Shown here: piece by piece, positions 12,302-22,228 of the stretch
Numbering within the stretch: position 1 is the first letter of the stretch
How the letters are laid out: the number at the start of each line of letters is the position of its first letter
Assembly (NCBI GenBank): GCA_013054445.1
Contig: JAAMPI010000031.1
Span: 27,388-91,387, forward strand
Source: Cudoniella acicularis
Taxonomy: Eukaryota; Ascomycota; Leotiomycetes; Helotiales; Helotiaceae
DNA length: 64,000 nucleotides
Direction: 5' to 3'
Made by a program: the position numbers and the translations under genes
Notes under the pieces: generated by a model
What the model was told of the DNA's origin: nothing
The model's input: only the letters and a program-made list of their open reading frames with translations
Database searches by the model: none

Positions 12302-12776
12302 GCAATGCACCAGCAGAATCACAGCTATCAAGTTACTACAATTTATCTAGAAAGCTACTTGGCATCTACCCTGTAGCTGACGGCTATCATACCAGAAAGG
12401 GACAGAGAGGTTTCTATTCTCCTTGTGGCATGTGTAAAAAGGAAGTTGAAGCGGGAAATACTTTTGATAGCACTGTCTTAAAACTTCATTGCAATGATGT
12501 ATTCCACGTCAAGTGCATATTTGATTTTTGGTAAGCCACTCAAAGATTTCAGTATATTGCCCCCATGTTTATAGTATCGCTAAGCAATCTTCGCAGAGCA
12601 AAAGCTAATACCATAACGCTTGCAGGGATATGGAGGGCAAATACTACCACACATGTCCTGTCTGTGGCCAACATCCACAGCTCTCTTACCAACACGTGGG
12701 CGTCGAGTCCAGAAGAAGGGATTGCTGGGTTAGGAGCTGGTCCTGCTGGGCTAGGTGGGGTTTGAGCTGTGGGTGA
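12302..12776 (+). CDS. RING-finger fragment (3' part of a gene)
   Basis: The frame is open without an early ATG up to 12530. An intron (12531-12625, GTAAGC...TGCAG) follows, then an exon ending at TGA 12774-12776. The peptide has a RING pattern: CGMC, then HCNDVFHVKC, then, after the intron, HTCPVCGQ. Spacing fits C-x2-C-x(n)-C-x-[4th]-x2-H-x2-C-x(n)-C-x2-C. The fourth ligand position is Asp where most RING fingers have His or Cys. RING proteins are usually E3 ubiquitin ligases, so that role is inferred. Because it lacks its own start it is probably the C-terminus of the preceding gene. It could also be a decayed remnant. Confidence 0.6.
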
Positions 12777-14298
12777 AGACGGGTTGGAGAGGTTGAGAAG
12801 TCTTTCGGAACGGATGGCCCTGTTATGTTGTTTTACCGATTTTCTCCGATTGTCTCCAATATTCGTTCTTGGTTTCTCCGCTGCATTCTTGATGTCCCAC
12901 AATATCTTTTATCCGTACCTGTCGTACTGGGGTTTGCTGTTGTTTAATCGTTTTCTTTTAAGTTCTTGTCTCCTAGTTCTAGCTGTCTCTTTGAAAAGTT
13001 AGCACTGACTACGACTCCAATAATCAATCAAATCAGATTCGTATATTGTGTTTAATTACCCGTGAATTGGATCACTTACTTATCCGTCCGTGTAGGCTGT
13101 CTCAAAACGTAAACACAATTCTTCATGATTTTGTTCCTTGTCGCGATTCCTAGGTATCGCTTTTCTAGTACAGGTGGTGACTTTGTTCTTCATTGCAATA
13201 TTTAGGGGCCTTATTAACTTCCCATTTTTAATTTCCACCTAATCGGCAAACCCGTTGAAATAATCATTCCTCAAAATTTCTAGCACTATTAACCTTCGCA
13301 AATTTGAAAATGAAAGAGTAAGCCTAATAAGCACTCACAGTACCACACCCATTCTCGATGTCAGGGGCTCGCTTCATCCCGTCTAGTCCCTGCCCCAGCA
13401 CTCCCCTTTTCCTTGCGTAGAACGGTAAGGATGCTTAACTTTGTTCCTCATCGCGCAACTCAGGGGTTCGGTTCCTTCCGACACAGCCCACTTTCCATAA
13501 TATACGACGTGAATTTGTTGCTCTTCGCAACACTCAGGGGTTGGGGCTCTGATCACGTAACCCCAGAGTTTAGATGAATAGGGGGGTACTTTGTTGCTCT
13601 TCGCAGCTCAGGGGGCGGCTCGGCTTCCTTCCGGCTTCCCCTATTACTGTACCATGAAAGGGGCAACTGTGTTGCATGTCGCGGTCCTCAGGGGTAGATC
13701 CCAACTTCCTTCGGCACCACTGTAAGTCCTAGCCTGTTTGTATTTTTCAAGTCCTCTGTCGTATTTAAAGTTTATTAGAGTTAACTAAACTGAGCCCACA
13801 AATGCCATCCACTTTGACAGAGGATATGGATAAAGGATAGGGATATATAAAAAGAAAGGCATGGTAATGAGCAAGTAGCATTGGGCATAAGGGGAAGAGG
13901 TCGACACTATTTTTAAAGAGATGGGAAAGCAATACCTACTTTCGTCCGCACCACATCTCAAAGCACCGAAATCAACTTCTCCAGTTCCCGTATTCAAAAG
14001 ATATTTATAAATATCGATGATCGATAAATAGCCCTATTCAAGTCTCCGCTGGGAATCCCCACAACTCCCTTGCTGAATTCCTCGCCCAATATACTACACC
14101 AAGCCCCTGCTAAATCCTTCTCCAGACTGGTAAAAAAAATAGGAATCGGAATCATGTGTAACATAACCACGGCTGCTGTGCTGTAGACAAACTCGCTTGG
14201 ATTTTGAATGCTTGCCAAAGGAGGGGGTTGTAAATCAGGAAAGCCGACCCAAAAATGCGTAGGAAGATAAGTCGAGCGACATCAAATCATTAACAGTT
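12777..14298. other. Intergenic region with a degenerate tandem array
   Basis: Between the RING exon and the 3' end of the YSC84 gene. Short frames on the minus strand (13785-14218) show no protein features. The notable content is the degenerate ~75-bp repeat array at about 13128-13715, listed separately. The rest is AT-rich spacer. Confidence 0.55.
13128..13715 (+). repeat. Degenerate ~75-bp tandem repeat with CTCAGGGG core
   Basis: A module of the type TTTGTTGCTCTTCGCAAC followed by CTCAGGGG starts near 13440, 13514, 13590 and 13668 (spacing about 74, 76 and 78 bp). Weaker copies start near 13128 and 13181, and a partial GTCAGGGGCTCGCTTC appears near 13360. After the core most units have a CTTCCTTCCGGC-like tail. 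The units are clearly related but diverged, with no shared reading frame. The recurrent AGGGG matches the yeast stress-response element core, which could be coincidence. Confidence 0.7.
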
Positions 14299-15705
14299 TT
14301 ATGTTTGCATTTTGACATAATTGCTCGGGAATATGCCCGAACGGGTCCCGATTATGCCAGTCCTGTAGAAAGTCAGTGACAAGGATTCTGAAATAGGGAT
14401 CGATGGACTTACCACCAATCATTGGTGCTATCAGTCTTCTTTGTAACTGTAATGATATCGCCCTTTTTGAAGCCCAAATCGCCAGGCTGGTCTGCATCAA
14501 ATGTGAAGAGTGCCACTGCCTGGTTAGTCTTCAAATCAGTGCTCTTTTTGAGCATTGGCTTCGGTGCTGTTGGTCTTCCTGGGCCCATCCTGCGTCCGCT
14601 GGGGCTAACAGGATCTGTGTAAGTGTAATCATCGTCAAATCCACTGCCCGATCGAATTCGGCCATTGTTGACTGTATTCGATCGCGATGTCGTCCCAACC
14701 GGCCGGTCATAGATATCATCTGCCCATGTCGTTGCCCTCTTCGGTCTGTCGCTGTAAACATAGTCTTCGTCATTCATGCTGCCCGTACGATCTCTCCTGT
14801 TATCTTCTCCAAAAGCACTGCCGCGCCTGCCCTCCCAAACTACATCGTCGTGTCTTTCGTCATAAACAGGTGTGTCGTTGTAGAGACTATCTCCGCTGCT
14901 AGGGATACCTGCAAATATCCTAGAGTTCAAAACAGACATGAGAGGTTGTGCAGCGGGTGGCGGGCGAACAGCTCCCCCGAGTAGTTGAGCAGCAGTAAAC
15001 CGCTGACCATAAAGCTTCTCATTTGCGTCTCTCCTCTCAATGATCGCACTTCCTTCCAAACTGACGCCTGCAAACAATCCTTTTGTCTTCGAATAACTGA
15101 AAATTCCTGCTACGCCCTTCAAGCTTGCTGCTCCTGCAGCTTCGCCATTGCGTCCGACAGGCCCTGCTGCTATAGACACATTGGCGCCTAAAGTCAAAGT
15201 GCCTTGTTGCGAGAATGTCCTCACAGCAGCTGCATCATTTAAAATGAAGACGAAATCTGTGAGCTCGAATCCGATTTGTCCACCAACACCCGCTCCACCG
15301 GTTCCGATAGCTGACGGGGCGCTCCATGTACCATCTGCGAGACGAGCAACAACGACACCGTTTCCATAACGTCCTGAACCGATAAAGCCGGCTTTGATAA
15401 CGGTGAGGATCGCGAGTCCCTAAGCTTCCAGTTAGCCTCTGACTCTGGGTTGTGGCTTTGGGTTCGTCTCAAGCTTTGAGTTTGCAATTTCTAAAGCACA
15501 TACCTTTGCATTCGCGAGAATTTCTGGAGGAATGACCTTGTCTGGAGAGAAAGCTTGTCGAGGGTCCACGAAAGATTCTAGAATCTTGCCACATTTCCGG
15601 CACTCGGCTGTAGCGGGGTACTCAGGTTTCTGCGACAATGGGAGCTTCTAGAGCGAGGTACTTACAGGCCATAGACGAAGGAAGAGGATTATGGAGACCC
15701 ATCAT
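14299..15705 (-). CDS. YSC84: Ysc84/Lsb4-type SYLF-SH3 actin-patch protein
   Basis: Exons 15705-15666, 15607-15504, 15419-14413 and 14362-14299; 404 residues (two adjacent ATGs, 15705 or 15702). It starts MGLHNPLPSSM and joins across intron 1 to SECRKCGKIL, as in the family. The N-terminal SYLF (DUF500) domain, about residues 10-220, carries KGLAILTVIKAGF, GGQIGFELTDFVFILND and SIAAGPVGRNGEA. The middle is acidic, Arg/Tyr-rich and probably disordered. The C-terminal SH3 domain begins ALFTFDADQPGDLGFKKGD and ends GIFPSNYV, its last part encoded by a small exon. In yeast Ysc84 binds Las17/WASP and actin at endocytic patches and membranes; that role is inferred here. The gene looks intact and is divergent to SFT1. 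Confidence 0.93.
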
Positions 15706-16408
15706 GGCGGCCGCTCTTGGATCTCTGCCCAAAGGAAAAAGTGAGAAGTTTGGAAGCTATCCAAGAAGCTGCGAGGTGGTGTTGTAGTGGGGGTGGTTTA
15801 GGCTGGTTTAGGCTTTGCTCTATTCTCCAGAGCCCTGCTGTACGATCGCAGATGAAGGGTGTGTTTGCTGGCTCTTTACTTTAATAGCGAGCCTATTACA
15901 AGCACAGGGCCGTCACAAAGAAATCGCAAACTTGCGTTGATGTATCGAAAAGTTGGAGGTGATATGAAGGAGATCGGCAAGATGCCCCGGCTCACCATTT
16001 ATGATGTCGCTGGGGTCAAGCCACAAAGAACTGTGGCTTGGCGCTAGCCCTGTTCGGCATCGGATTTGCCTCTAAGTTCACCTCCTGATACAGCCCGGAA
16101 GTCATTCTGTCGAGAGAGCACGGCTGAAAGCCATCCTGTCCCTCCACTTACTATTGAAGTTGCAACACAAAGGTCCTCAACAGAGTTACGAAAGAGCTAG
16201 AACAAAACCGCCCGGGGCACCTCGCAAACTAAAGACACTCTCGAAACATTCGCACCTCCGCACTCAACCTCTCGGTCCTCTACTCCTCCAAAACTCAAAT
16301 TCGCAGACTCAGCCTCGTCCACACGTTGCCTAAGTCGTCATCGTCGCCTGCGCATACGAATACATACATAACCCGAGCATCTGGTGAGCCAAAGGGCAAG
16401 AGAGCACA
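15706..16408. promoter_or_regulatory. Divergent promoter region YSC84 / SFT1
   Basis: A 703-bp region between two divergent start codons. It must hold both promoters. I see no clear TATA box in a good position; the open frame at 15859-16047 has no protein character. Confidence 0.4.
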
Positions 16409-16860
16409 ATGTCGGACGCATACGAGCGCGAGCGCCAGAACAACTCGAGGCTCTCGGAGCTGTCGGCGAAGGTCACGGCGTTGAGGGGCGTTACTGTAGA
16501 TATATACGACAATGCAAGATCGCAGGATGTTATTGATAATACTGTACGTTTTCCTGGTGGCTCCTTTTAGTTCCCCCGGCGGTGTGCGGTACCCGCAGGT
16601 TATTTTTATTTTGCTTTTGCCAGAGAATTGTCGAGGGCATAAAATGAGTGTTCAATTGAAAGGAATTTATGTTTGTGAAAAGGTACTGATTTCATGATTA
16701 GTCTGACACCTTCTCCTCGATGAGTACAAGTCTAAAAGGCTCAGCTGGGCGACTTGGCCGTATGGCAGCGAGCGGCAATAAAGTTGCGATTTTCAAGTTG
16801 TCGGGGATGATCATCGGGACTGTACTTGTATTATGGTTCTTATGGGGACTTTTTGTCTAG
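16409..16860 (+). CDS. SFT1: Golgi SNARE Sft1 (Bet1-like)
   Basis: Two exons (16409-16543 and 16702-16860) give a 97-residue tail-anchored protein. The N-terminal SNARE helix reads NNSRLSELSAKVTALRGVT, followed by DIYDNARSQ and, after the 158-bp intron, SDTFSSMSTSLKGSAGRL. The C-terminus is a single hydrophobic segment (IFKLSGMIIGTVLVLWFLWG) ending in LFV. Length and layout fit Sft1, a Qc-SNARE of intra-Golgi retrograde transport; Bet1 is the nearest alternative. This small, spliced gene is easily missed by frame-length searches. Confidence 0.88.
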
Positions 16861-17129
16861 GTCGAGAGTTTAGCGGAAGCTATCACGACGAAGCGTGGTA
16901 TAAAGAAGGAACGAACATTGTATTGTACCAGGACATTGTAGCATAGCAACGGCGTTAGGGGAGGTAAAGCGAGTCATTCATGTATCAATGGGAAGGATTT
17001 GAATATATTTTGGACAATCTGACACCGGTATTCTGATTGGTACATCTTTCTTGTAAACAAGCAGGTATTGACTGCTAGCAAATATCGCGATTATCCTTTA
17101 ATTCCTGGTTTATGAAGCCTCGAATGCTT

Positions 17130-18867
17130 TTACTCCCACACATTCGAGAACAGATCCTCACTTGTAGCGAATCCACCAGCAGGTTTCGCTTGGCCCGTTC
17201 CAGTAGCAGGCGCAGCACTACTCCAACCTCCAAAATCTTCATCTACGCTGACCTTTGGTTGTGTACTGCTTCCTGTGTTAAATCCACCTCCACCTCCTGG
17301 GACAATACTTTGATTCGCCAATGATGTGCCGCTAGATCCCCAGCCAAAATTCGCAGTGCTGGCTTGAGATTGTGCTGGCTTAGCTATAGTAGGACTCTTA
17401 GTTGCGGAATTCCATGCATCATTCGAACCCCAGGCATCGGTGTTTCCCCAGCCGCTCATTGCAGCCATAGGGGCCTGAGCTTGAGGCTTTGGTGGTGCAG
17501 GTTGTGAAAGGTTGAAAACGGATGATTGTGTTACTGTAGGTGAAGCAATTGTTGGTTTTGGAGGGGCAGGTTGCGCTGCTGGTGTAGAGAAATCGAAAAG
17601 GTCATTGAGCCCAGAACTTGCAGTTGTACTAGGTCCTGGTGATATACCAGGAGCCGAATCGAAAGCACCAAATCCGCTCGAAGAGCTAAAACCTCTTGAT
17701 GGCTGTGGTGGTTGCTGCGCAGGTTTGGTAGCCGGTTTTGTATCAAAGAAACTACCTCCACTCAAAGGCCCCTGGGGAGAGATTTGGGACGGTGTTCGGT
17801 TGTGACTCGAAATATTTCCTAGTCCCGCAAATGCAGACGTCTTTTGTTGAGATTGTAATCCAGGTGAGGCCGAGTTTGAGAAGCTCAGACTGCTGAAAGC
17901 ATCATTCATTCCTCCAAATGTGTTCTTTTGTGCAGGGGGGGATTGTTGCATCGGAGATTGCATGCCACCGAATGACCCAGAGGATGCATGGGAAGGCTGT
18001 TGTTGAGGCTGTGATCTAGGAGCGGTGGCATATAGCGAGAGGATAGATTGCTTCAAGTCTGGTCTTGATTGGGTGCCCGGTGTTGCCTGCGCACTTAATG
18101 GCCGAGCTGGTGGTGGAGACTCAGTGCCAAAGAAATCCAACCCTAATAACGAATCTGCTGGCTTTGTCTGCTTTGGCGGCGCAGGTTCAGCCTTCGGTGG
18201 TGGCCCAGGTCTGGCAGCTGCTGGTCCCGTAGTGCTGGCTCTTGGAGGTGGCCCATCGTCCTGCGCAAAGAGGTCTGGTTGAGGGGCTCTTCTGACTTGT
18301 GATGGCCCTGAGGCAGCCTTTGTTGAGTTTGATCGTACAATGGCCTGCTTCTCCTTCACTAAGCTCAGAGGTACATCGTCGTCTCCTTCTGCGTCTAGAG
18401 TCGATGGATCCGGTATCCCTCCATCCATAACCCATCTCTTGGACTCGTACTTTGTCCTGATGAAGTTCTCAATTTTGGCCTCAGAGGGTACGTGTCCTGG
18501 TGCCAGCTTCGCCTCCCAATACTTGTTCGCTCTCGAATTCCCCCATTGTAGTACACTTTGTAATTGTTCATCCGTCCAGGCATCGAGATCCACGGATTTG
18601 ACCCTGCTAATGTGCGTGCCCATGCCCCGATGTATTCCAGAGCATCTTATGCAGATAAATATGCCGAGATTCCAACTAGCCCATCTTGGATCTGTCAAAG
18701 GAACACGGTTAGAAGTTTGCGCGGGGAAAACGGAAATGTTGAAGCATACGTTTATTTCTTTTGCAATCGGCACATGTCTTGTTTCCGTCCAGTTTCAATA
18801 AATTCTTGATAGTCTGTGTGTTCTGAGCTGCGCGCTCCGCGGCTGGGTTGGGAGCCCTGCGCGACAT
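17130..18867 (-). CDS. AGE2: ArfGAP of the Age2/ucp3 type
   Basis: Exons 18867-18750 and 18691-17130; 559 residues. The ArfGAP zinc finger is C32-x2-C35-x17-C53-x2-C56 (CADCKRN ... FICIRC), split by the single intron. HPRWAS carries the catalytic Arg (about 42), followed by SGIHRGMGTHISRVKSVDLD. The remaining 400 residues are Pro/Gln/Ser/Gly-rich and low in order, with FG-like and Trp-rich patches (GWGNTDAWGS, FGWGSS), and the end is DLFSNVWE. In yeast Age2 stimulates GTP hydrolysis on Arf at the trans-Golgi network; the S. pombe relative is ucp3. The x17 zinc-finger spacing favours Age2 over Gcs1/Glo3. The start is shared-promoter divergent to msrB. Confidence 0.92.
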
Positions 18868-19273
18868 GGCGATCCTCGGTATGCGGAACCGGTAAGCAGA
18901 GAAACAAGGAGGAGGATTGATGCGTCGTCGGGATTTGAGTTTCGTTCAGTGGCTGCCTGTGCTGTGTTGGAGAGGCGTCGAGATTCCACATCGCCAAAGT
19001 GCTGGTAGTCGAGAGTCGAGGTTTCAGGAATCAGGAGTGGCCCTATTGATAGTGTGGTGGGGGGCTAAAATGGGGGGAATCTGGCGCATGTGGAATAGTG
19101 CGACAGGGGACGTCATGACTGTGGCGGCCGCGGGGAGCTCAAGTCTCAGGACCAGAATCCGATTTCAAATACTTCACATTCAAACCTCAAGGGCATTGTG
19201 CCACCAGAAAGTATTCCAAACCTCTCTTCGTTCTCAGCTTTCCACCTCTTCTCAATTTCTTATTAAAGTCTTC
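18868..19273. promoter_or_regulatory. Divergent promoter region AGE2 / msrB
   Basis: A compact 406-bp region separates the two divergent start codons. It is partly GC-rich (GCGGCCGCGGGG near 19124-19136). It contains open frames in phase with msrB, but no upstream start that fits the family. Confidence 0.4.
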
Positions 19274-19932
19274 ATGCGCATCCCAGCTTTCCCAAGTATC
19301 ATCCGCACTTTCTACACTCTCAGCAATTACACAGCCCGCGCTTCAGCACAAGCACCTTTCAAAACTCTACACCCTTTCAATCGAGGGACTGTTCTCAAGT
19401 CTATGCCTACTATCCCATTTCTCGGAAGTTTCTTCAGTTCCAATAGCCCCTCCAAGATGTCTTATCCCCTTCAAAAGAGCGACGACGAGTGGCAAGCGGT
19501 GCTGAACAAAGGTACATCTTCTACTTACCCGATGCGATATTCTAAGCTGACAGCCACTATAGAGCAATTCCGCGTCCTCAGAGAAAAGGGTACAGAAGCT
19601 CCATTCACCGGAAAATACGATAAGCACCTTCCCGACACCGGAGTTTACACCTGCGCGGGCTGCGATGCGCTCTCTACAAAGCCAACCACAAGTTCAAGTC
19701 CGGCTGCGGCTGGCCTGCTTATTTTGACAGCATCCCAGGTGCTGTGACTCGTCACACCGATAGCACTCTGGGAATGTCTAGAACCGAGATTGTGTGCTCG
19801 AACTGTGGAGGACATTTGGGGCATGTGTTTAAGGGAGAAGGATATTCTACACCAACCGACGAGAGGCATTGCGTCAATAGTGTCAGTTTGAATTTCTCTG
19901 CGGACGACAAGGTTGTAGATAGTAAGGCTTAA
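19274..19932 (+). pseudogene. Methionine-R-sulfoxide reductase B with a 1-base frameshift
   Basis: Start 19274; intron 19512-19562. A 66-residue leader rich in Arg, Thr and Ser suggests mitochondrial import. The MsrB domain starts at SDDEWQAVLNK, then EQFRVLREKGTEAPFTG and YTCAGCDA (first zinc CxxC). Directly after GCG (19667-19669) only CT, two bases, precede CTCTACAAA. The conserved P-L-Y-K-A continuation, SGCGWPA and CSNCGGHLGH (second zinc CxxC) are therefore in the -1-shifted frame. The catalytic region RHCVNSVSLNF is there too. Read literally, the protein stops at 19747 without its catalytic Cys. MsrB repairs oxidised methionine with thioredoxin. Everything on both sides is well conserved, so a sequencing or assembly indel is at least as likely as real inactivation. 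Confidence 0.85.
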
Positions 19933-20562
19933 TATGGGACGTTTGGATGGAGGAAAATGGATGCGGTTCATTTTGGCAGTCAGATGAATTGGGGGGTTGG
20001 TACTTGATAGCGTAATGTAGAATGAGAATTAATGACAATCAATCTCTTTTCACTAGATGCCAGTGCGTCGAATATTTACAACAAATGTTTGTAATCCTTG
20101 TTTTGGAGCCTAGCTTCTTATCACCGACAATTCACATCAAAGTTCATGACTGGAGACAAAATAACCGGTCCACTTATATATTGAATACGAATATTTCCAC
20201 CTATCCAATTGCCAAGAAATCCTTAATATCTATGTCTGGGGCTCGTTCGTTCTTTTTAAGTGGCGTGGTCTCACGTTTTGTTTACGACCGTTTTTCTAAA
20301 GCTTTTCCGGTGTAACTTCAATACTAGGGAGAAATTAGTGTTCGTGCAATGATATTATTCCGTAATTACAATCAATAATTATGCCGAGTGCTATTTCTTT
20401 TCTCTTTTTTTTTTGCTTCTGTGTCCAGTGGCTACTACTGTTGGTGGTTCGCTTCCTGCAGTCACATCAAACACTTCAAAATAACTAAATAATTGTCAAT
20501 TTCAAATATCACTAAGTAGTTGGAATCTGTTAGAATAATGTTTATTTAAAACCACATTTTCT

Positions 20563-20607
20563 GTAATAATATCTCATAGTAAGACAATGTTTATTCGTTG
20601 AAGTGTG
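20563..20607 (+). repeat. Dispersed repeat copy (short form)
   Basis: Reads TAATAATATCTCATAGTAAG and continues with a TGTTTATTCGTTGAAGTGTG block, matching the two copies at 4036-4155 with a few substitutions. Confidence 0.6.
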
Positions 20608-20904
20608 ACTAGCAACTTCGTAGCATAGGCCGGGGGGACGGTGGGGGAGATAGAAGCGGATTGCTGCGAGGTGGATCTAAGAAAAGCTTCTCCCAGGTAT
20701 CCAGGTGCTTGAAGAAGTGTTCGGAGCGAGCATAGCAAACCTGAACGTTGTTTGACTTTTTATTTTTATTCCTAAAGTGAAAAGGGGCCTAAGCGAGCCT
20801 TGCTCCGCATGTTTCCCCTCGACCGTGAAGCGTTCAGCATCGCAAATACTGCACGAAACACTTGAAAAGTATTTAACAGCCACGAAGTGAAAGTAAGAAT
20901 ACTT

Positions 20905-21011
20905 CGAGAGTTAAAATAAGATGAAAGGCCAGATTGGTTTGAACTCTTTTCTTTCTAGCAATGTCTCACAGTAGAAAATATATTTAAAGTGGTTTGTGGG
21001 ATTTCGCGAGA
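20905..21011 (+). repeat. Dispersed repeat copy (long form)
   Basis: Shares with the 46200 copy an upstream block (AAGATGAAA..C.AGATTGG, then TTGAA.TCTTTT), the core TCTCACAGTAG, and a downstream TATTTAAAGTG followed by GGGATTTCGC. The order and spacing are the same in both. Confidence 0.65.
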
Positions 21012-21190
21012 CGGTCGAAGGAATACGAATCAGAATTCATTTTGCTCAAGTCGAATTGAAGAATTATTTATGCACGATACTTATAGTTCTCGGTGTGGTA
21101 TGCTCTGTATTGAAAATTGTATTTTGCAAACGCCCATAATAATACAGGACACTCAAAGTCAGAATCCCCAACTGCTTGACAGACATAAAA

Positions 21191-22228
21191 TCATCCTCGC
21201 TCTTCTCTTCGCCTTAATTTATTCCAAGCCTCCATGTTTATCGTCTCTTCAGTCATACTTGTACCTCCAAATCTCTCGAAAACTTTATCGATGCCGTCAT
21301 GGTTGTTCCCTTGAGCCTCTTTGCATTGACGGCAATGCCCACAGTCAGACTTCTGGTAGTAGAAACTGCTGGGCCAGTTGCGATACCGGATGTGATACTC
21401 GTGGAAACGCTCGCAATTCTCAAAGCCCCAGTCTTCAACTCCCCCGTTGAAAAACAAGAGTGGGTCATAAGGCACTCCCAAAAAGTTTACTTTGTCGAAG
21501 TGTTTCGGGAAATTCTTTTCATTGGTGGCGGTTTCCTGCTCCGGGCCTTGCTGGAATCTTCCATCCTGTTGAAGCATTCCTTTCTCTCTAGGCTTTACTT
21601 TCCCTCCGGGCTATGCTTTCTTTTTGGACTTTGGGGCTTTGTCTGGTTTAGGAGAGTTCGTTTCTAAAAGCCCTGGTGGTTTTGGTTGCTGCTCCTGCCT
21701 CGCTTGCTAGTGTGCATTTGAGAAGGCACTGGATCTTGCCCGTCCTTTGGGAAACCCGCCCATTTCCTGCCACTGTCCTTGTGTCCACGAATAGTCCGAA
21801 GAATAGTGCTTGTGTGTATCCTTTGTAGCATTGTTGTTCCATCTCGCTTGAAAGTCGGAACTGTCGAATCTCTGAGAGAATTCTATGAAGTCGAACTGTA
21901 TGTCGTACTGGTGACGTTTTCTAGGGTCAGAAAGCACTTCATGTGCTGTGTTTATCTGTGAATATTATTAGTAAAAGTTTAAAACAGCACCTCTGGCATC
22001 AACCGTCTCAAAAATTCACGGGCATAGAAGACGGGAAGACGGGAAGAGAGAAAATTAGATCGGTTCTTCACTTACTGTCTTAATAATCTCCGTTACATTG
22101 GGGTCCTTATTCTTGTCGGGGTGCCAGATCAAGGCTTGCTGCCGGTATGCGCTCTTGATAGTAGCTGCGTCCGGGTTATCACGTCTCGAGAGTCCGAGCA
22201 CCTTGTAGTGATCTTGAAATTGAGGCAT
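21191..22228 (-). pseudogene. J-domain (DnaJ) protein gene with two in-frame TAG codons
   Basis: Exon 1 (22228-22076) begins [17 protein letters not shown] and holds the J-domain HPD motif ([10 protein letters not shown]). The intron 22075-21956 is canonical. Exon 2 continues INTAHEVLSDPRKRHQYD, completing the J domain. The same frame then meets TAG at 21709-21707 and again at 21613-21611, yet stays open and protein-like to a final stop at 21191. The downstream part has Trp/Tyr/Asn-rich blocks and a Cys cluster (SDCGHCRQC). Each stop is one C-to-T change from CAG (Gln). Read literally, a truncated protein of about 133 residues with a full J domain would be made, which could still stimulate an Hsp70. 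Small spliced introns around the stops are less likely but not excluded. Confidence 0.75.

Larger units (their letters stand above)
19933..21190. other. AT-rich intergenic region with dispersed repeats
   Basis: Between msrB and the 3' end of the J-domain gene. It contains two copies of the dispersed repeat (about 20563-20607 and 20905-21011) and a T-tract near 20400-20414. Open frames are short and unsupported. Confidence 0.5.
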
